Positions 1 through 6,130 of a DNA stretch of 8,357 bases are shown piece after piece. This DNA comes from an uncultured Emergencia sp. (GTDB lineage: Bacteria; Bacillota; Clostridia; Peptostreptococcales; Anaerovoracaceae), in the NCBI GenBank assembly GCA_937997955.1, contig CALLDR010000086.1:1-8357 (forward strand). Reading direction: 5' to 3'. The position numbers and the translations under genes are program-made. The first letter of the stretch is position 1. Every line of letters begins with the position of its first letter. The notes under the pieces are model-generated. The model was not told where the DNA came from. It saw only the letters and a program-made list of their open reading frames with translations, and ran no database searches.

Positions 1-1154
1 ACGACGAGGATATCCACATGGGTATAGAGAGCAGACTGATCGCGGAGATCGGCGACGTGGCGAAGAAGCTGCACACGGCCAGAAGCAGAAACGACCAGTG
101 CCAGGTAGACGGCAGACTGTACATGAAGAAGGAGATCAGAGAAGTGGTCCACAGACTGATGTACCTGGAATCCGTCATTCTGGACAAGGCAGAAAAGTAC
201 GCTGATTCCATCACCGTTGGATTCACCCATATCCAGCACGCGCAGCCGATCACCATCGGGTTCATCTTTATGGCATATTTCCAGATGTTCAAGAGAGACA
301 TCGAGAGACTGATGGATACCTACGAAAGAATGAACCTTTGTCCGCTGGGCGCCTGCGCCATGGCCGGCACCACACTGCCGACCAACCGTCAGAGAACCGC
401 GGAGCTGCTGGGCTTTGCTGCGCCGACAGAAAACGCTATGGACAGCGTCAGCGACAGAGACTACAGCCTGGAGTTCCTCAGCAACGCGGCGATCTCCATG
501 ATGCACATTTCCAGATGGGCGGAGGAGTTCGTATGGTGGAATTCTCAGGAGTTCGGCTTTATCGATATCGATGACAGCTACTGCACCGGCAGCAGCATCA
601 TGCCGCAGAAGAAGAATCCGGATATGGCAGAGCTGCTGAGAGGCAAGTCGGGCCGCGTGTACGGAGACATGATGCAGCTGTTCACCGTTATGAAGGGAAC
701 GCCGCTGACCTACAACAAGGATTTCCAGGAGGACAAGGAAAGTCTCTTTGACGCCGTCGACACCTGGAAGGCCAGCATCCAGATCTTTGCCAACATGCTG
801 GACAAGACCGAGTTCAGAATGGATCGGATTCAGGCCCAGCTGTCCAAGGGCTTCCTCAACGCTACGGACATCGCGGAGCACTTCGCGAAGCAGGGCATTC
901 CGTTCAGAGAGGCCCACTCCATCGTCGGACGCATGGTCAAAGCCTGCGAGAACAAAGGCTGCGACTTTGAGGACCTGACAGACGAAGAGCTGCAGGCCAT
1001 CGACCCGAGAGTCAACAAAGAATCCCTCGGCGATATCAGCATCAAAGCCTGCGTTGACGCGAGAATGTCCTTCGGAGGAACAGCGCCGACTGAGGTCAGA
1101 AGACAGATCAAAGTGGGAAAAGAGTGGCTGGAAAACCTGGAAGAACTTAGATAA
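1..1154 (+). CDS. argH: Argininosuccinate lyase, 5'-truncated by the window
   Basis: Cleaves argininosuccinate to arginine and fumarate, the last step of arginine biosynthesis, in the cytosol as a homotetramer of the fumarase/aspartase superfamily. The reading frame is open from base 3 (residues DEDIHM then GIESRL), so the gene starts upstream; about 75-80 N-terminal residues are missing compared with the usual ~460. Counting from the Met at base 18, visible signatures are TARSRNDQ (20-27), the Thr-His substrate loop FTHIQHAQP (69-77), the SVSDRD segment (143-148) and the superfamily signature GSSIMPQKKNPD (191-202) with the catalytic loop serine. The stop is TAA at 1152-1154, followed 12 bases later by a terminator, so argH ends its transcription unit. 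No frameshift or missing catalytic residue is seen. The substitutions around the core (for example CPLGACAMAGTT) place it in a divergent clostridial branch, but the assignment is firm. Confidence 0.95.
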   Translation, partial: DEDIHMGIESRLIAEIGDVAKKLHTARSRNDQCQVDGRLYMKKEIREVVHRLMYLESVILDKAEKYADSITVGFTHIQHAQPITIGFIFMAYFQMFKRDIERLMDTYERMNLCPLGACAMAGTTLPTNRQRTAELLGFAAPTENAMDSVSDRDYSLEFLSNAAISMMHISRWAEEFVWWNSQEFGFIDIDDSYCTGSSIMPQKKNPDMAELLRGKSGRVYGDMMQLFTVMKGTPLTYNKDFQEDKESLFDAVDTWKASIQIFANMLDKTEFRMDRIQAQLSKGFLNATDIAEHFAKQGIPFREAHSIVGRMVKACENKGCDFEDLTDEELQAIDPRVNKESLGDISIKACVDARMSFGGTAPTEVRRQIKVGKEWLENLEELR

Positions 1155-1166
1155 TCATACACATCG

Positions 1167-1212
1167 AAAAAGGGTACGCGCCCCGGCCTCCTGGGGAGGC
1201 TGCCCTTTTTTT
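1167..1212 (+). terminator. Intrinsic terminator after argH
   Basis: AAAAAGGG (1167-1174) pairs with CCCTTTTT (1203-1210), and an inner stem GCCTCC (1186-1191) pairs with GGAGGC (1195-1200). The structure runs into seven T residues (1206-1212). The A tract on the left mirrors the T tract on the right, so it could also work on the opposite strand. It separates argH from the malic enzyme operon. Confidence 0.85.
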
Positions 1213-1227
1213 CGGGAGAATGTGGAA

Positions 1228-1266
1228 GAAATTCCGGGGGATTTTGAAGGAATTTCAAAGGAATTC
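1228..1266. repeat. Inverted and direct repeats upstream of malic enzyme promoter (candidate operator)
   Basis: GAAATTCC (1228-1235) and GGAATTTC (1249-1256) form a perfect 8-bp inverted repeat with a 13-base spacer. AAGGAATT occurs twice as a direct repeat, at 1247-1254 and 1258-1265, exactly 11 bp apart, about one helical turn. The cluster lies just upstream of the -35 box, at about -85 to -47 from the predicted start, where an activator or repressor would bind. No regulator is identified. Partly an effect of local A+T and G+A richness, so a chance origin is possible. Confidence 0.35.
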
Positions 1267-1277
1267 GCCGATGTGCA

Positions 1278-1306
1278 TTGAAAAAAGGCAGAAATGCTCT
1301 TATAAT
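1278..1306 (+). promoter_or_regulatory. Sigma-A (sigma-70 type) promoter of the malic enzyme operon
   Basis: TTGAAA (1278-1283; consensus TTGACA, 5 of 6) and TATAAT (1301-1306; perfect) are separated by exactly 17 bases. Predicted transcription start is near 1313, giving a leader of about 53 bases before the ATG at 1366. It follows the argH terminator directly, so the operon has its own promoter. Confidence 0.85.
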
Positions 1307-1349
1307 AGATGACGGAAAACGATCCTGAAACGGATGAATATATGACACG

Positions 1350-1355
1350 AAAGGA
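1350..1355 (+). promoter_or_regulatory. Ribosome binding site that fixes the malic enzyme start
   Basis: AAAGGA lies 10 bases before the ATG at 1366. No comparable purine tract precedes the in-frame ATG at 1342. The in-frame ATG at 1309 lies upstream of the predicted transcription start, so 1366 is the supported start. Confidence 0.7.
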
Positions 1356-1365
1356 CAGATTTGAA

Positions 1366-2526
1366 ATGGATAAGAAGGAATTAGCGCTGAAAATGCATGA
1401 GGAATGGAGAGGCAAGCTTTCCATCGAGAGCAAGGCTCCAATCACCAACAGGGACGAGCTGGCCATCGCCTATACGCCGGGCGTCGCGGAGCCTTGTCTG
1501 GAGATCGAAAAGGACGAAAGCCTGGCATATAAGTACACCGGAAAGGGCAACACGGTGGCTGTCATCACCGACGGCACGGCAGTCCTGGGACTGGGCGACA
1601 TCGGGCCGTCAGCGGGTATGCCGGTCATGGAGGGCAAGTGCGCTCTGTTCAAGACCTTTGCCAATATCGACGCGGTACCGATCTGCATCGATTCCAAGGA
1701 CCCTCAGACAATCATCGACACGGTCTACAACATCTCCAAGAGCTTCGGCGGCATCAACCTGGAGGACATCAGCGCGCCGAGATGCTTTGAGATCGAAAGA
1801 GCTTTGATCGAAAAGTGCGATATTCCGGTGTTCCACGACGACCAGCACGGTACGGCCATCATCACCTGCGCGGGCCTGTTAAACGCGGTTAAGGTCACCG
1901 GTAAGGAAATGGGTAAGCTGAAGATCGTCATCAGCGGCGCGGGCTCTGCCGGCATTTCCATCGCCAAGATGATCCTGCGTCTGGGCTTTGGCGACGTGAC
2001 GCTGTGCGGCAGCAAGGGGACGATCTATGACGGAGCCCCTTACAACAATCCGGAACAGCAGAGGATGGCCCAGATTACCAACAGGGACAAGCTGGCCGGC
2101 TCACTGGCGGACGCCATGAAGGGCGCGGATATTCTGATCGGCGTGTCCAAGCCGGGCATCGTGACCCAGGATATGATCCGCTCCATGGCAAAGGATCCGA
2201 TCGTCTTCGTCATGAGCAACCCGGTGCCGGAGATCATGCCGGATCTGGCCAAGGAAGCGGGCGCGGCTGTCGTTGGCACAGGGCGCAGCGACTTCCCGAA
2301 CCAGGTCAACAACGTCATCGCGTTCCCGGGCATCTTCCGCGGCGCCCTGGACGCCAGAGCTCCGAAGATCACCGAGGAGATGAAGGAAGCGGCGGCGAGA
2401 GCCATCGCGGGCGTTATTCCTGAAGAGGAACTGAGCGCGGATTACGTGCTGCCTGATCCGTTCAATCCGCTGATCGTAGAGCGGATCGCGGAAGCTGTTA
2501 TGGCGGAGGCTGAAAAAACAAAATAA
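1366..2526 (+). CDS. Malic enzyme, NAD(P)-dependent (oxaloacetate-decarboxylating)
   Basis: Oxidatively decarboxylates malate to pyruvate and CO2 with NAD(P) and a divalent metal, in the cytosol. At 386 residues it matches the short bacterial malic enzymes without a phosphotransacetylase domain. Seen in order: catalytic-Tyr motif AYTPGVAEPC (Tyr36), GKCALFK with catalytic Lys91, metal-binding ED (133-134) and HDDQHGTA (Asp159), Rossmann motif GAGSAG (191-196), SNPVPE (Asn285) and NQVNN near 313-317. Start chosen from the ribosome binding site and the promoter position; longer in-frame starts are unlikely. Odd point: after the second strand of the Rossmann fold the sequence reads CGSKG, where relatives I recall (such as E. 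coli MaeB) have CDSKG; Gly215 replaces an Asp that normally helps position the cofactor. First gene of a three-gene operon; its TAA shares a base with the next ATG. Cofactor preference cannot be read with confidence. Confidence 0.93.
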   Translation: MDKKELALKMHEEWRGKLSIESKAPITNRDELAIAYTPGVAEPCLEIEKDESLAYKYTGKGNTVAVITDGTAVLGLGDIGPSAGMPVMEGKCALFKTFANIDAVPICIDSKDPQTIIDTVYNISKSFGGINLEDISAPRCFEIERALIEKCDIPVFHDDQHGTAIITCAGLLNAVKVTGKEMGKLKIVISGAGSAGISIAKMILRLGFGDVTLCGSKGTIYDGAPYNNPEQQRMAQITNRDKLAGSLADAMKGADILIGVSKPGIVTQDMIRSMAKDPIVFVMSNPVPEIMPDLAKEAGAAVVGTGRSDFPNQVNNVIAFPGIFRGALDARAPKITEEMKEAAARAIAGVIPEEELSADYVLPDPFNPLIVERIAEAVMAEAEKTK

Positions 2527-3908
2527 TGTTAGGATATGGAATCGGATATATAGGACAGGGAAGTTCTTACAACTTCATGTCGGCCTATTTTGTAGTATTC
2601 TTGACAAACTGTGTAGGACTGGGTTCCGGCGTGGCGGGCGCCATTACCTCCATCGCGCTGCTGGTGGAGGTGGCTGCCGGCATGGTCGTCGGAAACCTGT
2701 CGGACCACTGCACTTCTTCCATGGGAAAGCGGAGGCCGTTCATTTTGGCGGCCTCTATTGCTATGCCCGTGGTCATGGTTTTGATCATGCATACCCTGAA
2801 CGCGCCTGCGGCGGTGAAGACGGTCTATTACCTGGTCATGAGCATCTGCTTCCGGCTGGCCTTTTCCACCTTTGAGATCCCCAACAGCGCCTTCGGCGCG
2901 GAGATCGCCCAGGGCTACGACGAACGGACACGGCTCAGGACCCTGACCAGGATCTTTTCTATCATCGGCAACGCCCTCGGATATGTCATGCCCCTCTTGA
3001 TTCTGGACCTGTTTCCGGAAAACCAGGAGGCGGGCTGGCAGACCATAGGCTTCATTCTGGCCGTGGGCTGCTTTGGAAGCTGGATGGGATCCTTCCAGCT
3101 GACCAGAAGGGTTTCCGTCGTCGGCGAAAAGCAGTCCGGCGGGAAAAAGGCCAACGTGGTGAAGGATATTCTGCTCAATTATTTTGAGCTTTGCAAGCTG
3201 CGGGCCATGCGCCATTTGATCGTCTACAAGGCGTCCTTCGCCTGCGCCTTCGCCCTGTTCAACATCGGGACGATTTACTATATGAAGTACAGCCTGGGAC
3301 TGGATAACCGCTATTCTTCCTACATGTACGCCCTCTCTATTTTGATCTTCATCGTCACGACGCCTGTGGCGAACAGGATGGCGATCCGGTTTGGAAAAGC
3401 GCGGCAGCAGATGATGGCCATGGCCTTTTCGGCGTGCATCGGTTTTGCCGTGTTCCTGCTGGCTCCTCGGACGGTGGCCGGGGGCGCTCTTTACATGATC
3501 GGCTTCTCTGTCATGCAGACAAGCTTCTGGCAGCTTTCCAGCTCCATCTTCTACGACGTGGTGGAGGTGGACGAGTATGTCAACTACAAGCGCCGGGAGG
3601 GTGACATTATGTCCCTGGTCTCTGTGCTTGGAACGCTGATCACGGCTGTCATCGTTCAGCTCTTCGGTATTCTGCTGGAGCAGTCAGGCTTTGATCCGGC
3701 GCTGCAGGTTCAGCCGGACCGTGTGGTGATGTTCCTCAACTGCGCCTATATTCTGGCTCCGTGCGTCTGTTTTGTCATCGGCTTTGTGGCTCTCAAGGTC
3801 TTTCCGATCAACAAGCAGACCTTCGGCTCTCTGGTGGAGGCTCTGCGCCTGCGCCGGGCAGGGGAGGACTATTCGATGTATCTGGAAGATATAGAAAAGG
3901 TAATCTAA
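2526..3908 (+). CDS. GPH/MelB-family (MFS_2) cation-type symporter, substrate unknown
   Basis: A 460-residue, very hydrophobic inner-membrane carrier with about 12 predicted membrane segments. Family evidence: start region LGYGIGYIG as in GPH proteins (MelB SYGFGAFG), the loop between helices 2 and 3 ending GKRRPFIL (67-74), the EIPNSAFGAE segment (117-126), and the DERTRLRTLTR motif (132-142) whose last Arg aligns with MelB Arg149. Key MelB residues differ: the Asp19 position is Gly, and the DxxxD cation site is Glu48-xxx-Gly52, so neither a galactoside substrate nor Na+ coupling should be assumed. The ATG overlaps the malic enzyme stop by one base; the nearest GGAGG (2505-2509) is 16 bases away, so initiation probably depends on coupling to upstream translation. 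The downstream activator begins immediately after its stop. The operon context suggests uptake of a substrate, perhaps an organic acid or a sugar, feeding the malic enzyme step; that is inference. Confidence 0.85.
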   Translation: MLGYGIGYIGQGSSYNFMSAYFVVFLTNCVGLGSGVAGAITSIALLVEVAAGMVVGNLSDHCTSSMGKRRPFILAASIAMPVVMVLIMHTLNAPAAVKTVYYLVMSICFRLAFSTFEIPNSAFGAEIAQGYDERTRLRTLTRIFSIIGNALGYVMPLLILDLFPENQEAGWQTIGFILAVGCFGSWMGSFQLTRRVSVVGEKQSGGKKANVVKDILLNYFELCKLRAMRHLIVYKASFACAFALFNIGTIYYMKYSLGLDNRYSSYMYALSILIFIVTTPVANRMAIRFGKARQQMMAMAFSACIGFAVFLLAPRTVAGGALYMIGFSVMQTSFWQLSSSIFYDVVEVDEYVNYKRREGDIMSLVSVLGTLITAVIVQLFGILLEQSGFDPALQVQPDRVVMFLNCAYILAPCVCFVIGFVALKVFPINKQTFGSLVEALRLRRAGEDYSMYLEDIEKVI

Positions 3909-5993
3909 ATGAAGAAAATTGCTGTTGTGGCGACGGAAAAAGAATACGCAGATTTTTTGAGGGACGATATGGGAAGATATCTGTCCAGATATGCGACCTT
4001 TGTCTCCTATTCTGTGTCAGAGATAGAAGACATGGAAGAGATGGAGGAAAAGTTCGTTATCGTTTCAGCGTTTACGGTCTTTCAAGCTGTGAGGGAGAAG
4101 GTGAAGCAGGATGTGGAAATTATGGTTCTTTCTTATGCCCTCAGCAAGAAACAGATGGCAATGCTGCAGGACGTTCCGAAGGGAAGCAGAGTGCTTTTGG
4201 TTAATTTTGACCATCGAAGCTGCATGCATACGATCACATGCATGTATAACGCGGGATTTCGCGATGTAGATCTGGTTCCGTATTATGGGGTGGGCGACTA
4301 TGACCGGTCTATTCGGGTGGCGATTACGCCCAATGAAGCTCATTTGGTGCCACCGGATATAGAGGTAGTCATCGATATTGGAGAAAGCTCCGTCGACATG
4401 AATACGCTGTATCTCATCGCTGATAAGTTAGGCGTATATGAAGCGTTTGCCCTCAACGAAGCCTTTGAGGCTAAGAAGGAGTTTTACTACATCAATTCCA
4501 GCATGGATAAACTGATGCTGGAAACGGAGAGTATGCAGGACCGCATGACGGCGTTGATCCAGCTGATGAACGAGGGCGTCATCGTTACGGATATGTCGGG
4601 GAAGATATATCTTTCCAATCAGAAGGCTCAGGAACTGCTGTCTTTTCGGGGCGGCGTGCTGAATGGCTTTTTCCTTGAGGATGTCCTCCCGGAGTTCGAA
4701 CCGGGAGAGCAGAAAGAGAAGTTGATCAGGGCCGGAGGATGCCATTTGATCGTATCCGCCGTGGCAGTCAAGACCCAAGGGGGTGTGATCGGCTATTTGA
4801 TCACCATGACAGAATTTGAGGAAGCAGAAGAGAAACAGCATAAAATGCGGTCAAAACTGAATGGAAATACTCTGAGCGCCCGTTTTTCCTTCGACAGCAT
4901 CATAGGCACCAGCCCGCTGATTAGAAAGAATATCGAATATGCCAGACGTATTGCTAAAACGGATTCAGCTGTTTTGATCACCGGCGGCAGCGGTACAGGC
5001 AAGGAGGTTTTCGCGCAGAGCATTCATAACGGTTCATCTCGCAGACGATATAACTTTGTAGCAGTCAACTGCGCGGCTATCCCAGAACACCTTTTGGAAA
5101 GTGAAATGTTCGGTTATGATGAGGGCTCCTTCACTGGCGCGAGAAAAGGGGGCAAAGCCGGTTACTTTGAGCTGGCACATAAAGGGACGATCTTTCTGGA
5201 TGAAATCGCGGAGATGCCGCTGCAGCTACAGTCAAAGCTGCTCCGTGTGCTGGAGGAACGTAAGGTCATGCGGGTAGGCTCCAGCAAGGAGATCGATGTG
5301 GATGTACGGCTTATCGCGGCGACCAACAAGGATCTGTACCGCATGATGGAGATGGGACGCTTTCGAGAGGATTTGTATTACCGGATTAACGTGCTGCCTT
5401 TGGAACTGCCGGGCCTGAAGGACAGGAAGGAAGATATCCTGCCGCTGTTCCACTACTTCAGAAAAAATCTTCGGGCTGAATTCACTTTGTCAGAGGAAGC
5501 AGAGCGGGCCTTGCTGGAGCATCCGTGGAAGGGCAATGTTCGGGAGCTGAGGAACGTAGCCGAGTATCTGACCAGCCAAGGAAAAGTCCAAATTGATATG
5601 GAAGATTTGCCCCCTGTGTGGAGACGGGAGGCTAAACGCTTTGAGACTGTGTTATCCTGTGAATCAACAAATGAGAGTAGAATGGCTGACGGAGAGACTA
5701 AAGCATTTTTACTGCGGGAAGGCCGAAACCTTGATTTATACAGGGATGTGCTGCAAGCGTTGGAGGATGCCTACTTTCGAGGTGAAAAAGCGGGACGTGG
5801 GAAGATTACTGTAATGCTCCGTCAAAAACGCCTGGATATCTCCGATGGGGACGTAAGATTTGCTTTACGTAAGCTGGCTGATTATGGTTACGTGAATCCA
5901 GGTCGAGGTCGGAGCGGAAGCTTCATTACCGAAAAAGGACAAAGACTTTTAGAGCAGATGAAGAATAAAGAAATAGGCTTTATAGGTGATTAA
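3909..5993 (+). CDS. Sigma-54-dependent transcriptional activator with winged-helix-like C-terminus
   Basis: A 694-residue AAA+ bacterial enhancer-binding protein that uses ATP to open sigma-54 promoters. Residues 1 to ~185 form a sensory domain resembling those of many clostridial activators (VLLVN, PYYG, AITPNEAHLVP, VIDIG patterns), perhaps PrpR_N-like. A PAS-like segment follows (~212-300, GVIVTDMSGKIYLSN). The AAA+ core (~325-560) has Walker A GGSGTGKE (359-366), GSFTGA (406-411, a variant of the sigma-54-contacting GAFTGA loop), Walker B GTIFLDE (426-432), the arginine-finger region GRFREDLYYR (483-492) and sensor-2 GNVREL (542-547). There is no Fis-type helix-turn-helix. Residues ~608-685 look like a winged helix (DGDVRFALRKLADYGYV, GRGRSGSFITEKG). 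The start directly follows the carrier's stop, with AAAAGG (3895-3900) 8 bases upstream. No receiver domain, so control is probably by a bound small molecule. The likely target is the sigma-54 promoter at 6069. Confidence 0.93.
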   Translation: MKKIAVVATEKEYADFLRDDMGRYLSRYATFVSYSVSEIEDMEEMEEKFVIVSAFTVFQAVREKVKQDVEIMVLSYALSKKQMAMLQDVPKGSRVLLVNFDHRSCMHTITCMYNAGFRDVDLVPYYGVGDYDRSIRVAITPNEAHLVPPDIEVVIDIGESSVDMNTLYLIADKLGVYEAFALNEAFEAKKEFYYINSSMDKLMLETESMQDRMTALIQLMNEGVIVTDMSGKIYLSNQKAQELLSFRGGVLNGFFLEDVLPEFEPGEQKEKLIRAGGCHLIVSAVAVKTQGGVIGYLITMTEFEEAEEKQHKMRSKLNGNTLSARFSFDSIIGTSPLIRKNIEYARRIAKTDSAVLITGGSGTGKEVFAQSIHNGSSRRRYNFVAVNCAAIPEHLLESEMFGYDEGSFTGARKGGKAGYFELAHKGTIFLDEIAEMPLQLQSKLLRVLEERKVMRVGSSKEIDVDVRLIAATNKDLYRMMEMGRFREDLYYRINVLPLELPGLKDRKEDILPLFHYFRKNLRAEFTLSEEAERALLEHPWKGNVRELRNVAEYLTSQGKVQIDMEDLPPVWRREAKRFETVLSCESTNESRMADGETKAFLLREGRNLDLYRDVLQALEDAYFRGEKAGRGKITVMLRQKRLDISDGDVRFALRKLADYGYVNPGRGRSGSFITEKGQRLLEQMKNKEIGFIGD
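5851..5873. repeat. ACGTAA inverted/direct repeats inside the 3' end of the activator gene (possible enhancer site)
   Basis: ACGTAA (5851-5856) and TTACGT (5865-5870) form a 6-bp inverted repeat with 8 bases between. ACGTAAG also occurs directly at 5851-5857 and 5867-5873, and the related ACGTGAA is at 5890-5896. The cluster is about 225-245 bases upstream of the predicted sigma-54 start, a workable distance for an activator bound upstream. It lies in coding sequence, so codon choice alone may explain it. Confidence 0.2.
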
Positions 5994-6057
5994 AAAACAT
6001 AAAAAACCTATTTTGAAAAAAGCGCGGGAATAGCACCGTGCTTTTTCAATGTTTTTT
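5992..6057 (+). terminator. Nested hairpin after the activator gene, probable intrinsic terminator
   Basis: GCGCGG (6022-6027) pairs with CCGTGC (6036-6041, one G-T pair) across an 8-base loop, flanked by TTGAAAAA on the left and TTTTTCAA on the right. An outer perfect 9-bp pair, AAAAAACAT (5992-6000) with ATGTTTTTT (6049-6057), encloses it and gives a second T tract. It begins at the activator's stop codon (TAA 5991-5993) and ends 12 bases before the sigma-54 promoter, so it would insulate the AGCS gene from the upstream operon. Because it fills the gap where an activator site is expected, it could also contain that site. Confidence 0.7.
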
Positions 6058-6068
6058 GCCTTATTTTA

Positions 6069-6085
6069 TTGGCACAAATATTGCT
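6069..6085 (+). promoter_or_regulatory. Sigma-54 (-24/-12) promoter of the AGCS symporter gene
   Basis: TTGGCAC (6069-6075), five bases, then TTGCT (6081-6085) match the consensus TGGCAC-N5-TTGCW completely, with the invariant GG (6071-6072) and GC (6083-6084) ten bases apart. Predicted start is near 6096, giving a 35-base leader before the ATG at 6131. The adjacent upstream gene encodes a sigma-54 activator, which strongly supports a real promoter. Confidence 0.93.
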
Positions 6086-6099
6086 TTACTATATAGTAA
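6086..6099. repeat. 14-bp perfect palindrome across the predicted sigma-54 transcription start
   Basis: TTACTATATAGTAA is a perfect 14-bp palindrome beginning two bases after the -12 GC and covering about -10 to +4. It could be an operator for a repressor that blocks promoter opening, or simply an A+T-rich melting region. No cognate regulator is identified. Confidence 0.5.
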
Positions 6100-6117
6100 C
6101 CCGGGAAAACGAAGAAG

Positions 6118-6123
6118 AAAGGA
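6118..6123 (+). promoter_or_regulatory. Ribosome binding site that fixes the AGCS start
   Basis: AAAGGA lies 7 bases before the ATG at 6131. The longer in-frame start at 6038 lies inside the terminator hairpin and upstream of the predicted sigma-54 start, so it would not be on that transcript. Confidence 0.8.
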
Positions 6124-6130
6124 AAAAACT

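Noticed and set aside
1309..1365. Longer malic enzyme start at 1309 (19 extra residues) or at 1342
   Set aside because: The ATG at 1309 lies just after the -10 box and upstream of the predicted transcription start; 1342 lacks a ribosome binding site. The family's N-terminus fits a start at 1366, preceded by AAAGGA.
830..1441. Open frame on the - strand (203 codons) across the end of argH and the malic enzyme leader
   Set aside because: It runs through argH codons, the terminator and the promoter, has no family-like sequence, and is a shadow frame.
2529..3215. Long open frame on the - strand (228 codons) opposite the GPH carrier gene
   Set aside because: It is antisense to a clear carrier gene, its product is rich in His, Gln and Gly with no recognisable motif, and it is explained by the codon use of the + strand gene.
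4223..4244. CATGCAT / ATGCATG inverted repeat (7 bp, 8-base spacer) in the activator gene
   Set aside because: It encodes ordinary residues (CMHTITCM) in the sensory domain, is far from any promoter, and is likely a chance result of ATG/CAT codons.
6038..6130. Longer AGCS start at 6038 (31 extra residues)
   Set aside because: It lies inside the terminator hairpin and upstream of the sigma-54 start; the extra residues come from the promoter and leader, and AAAGGA precedes the ATG at 6131.
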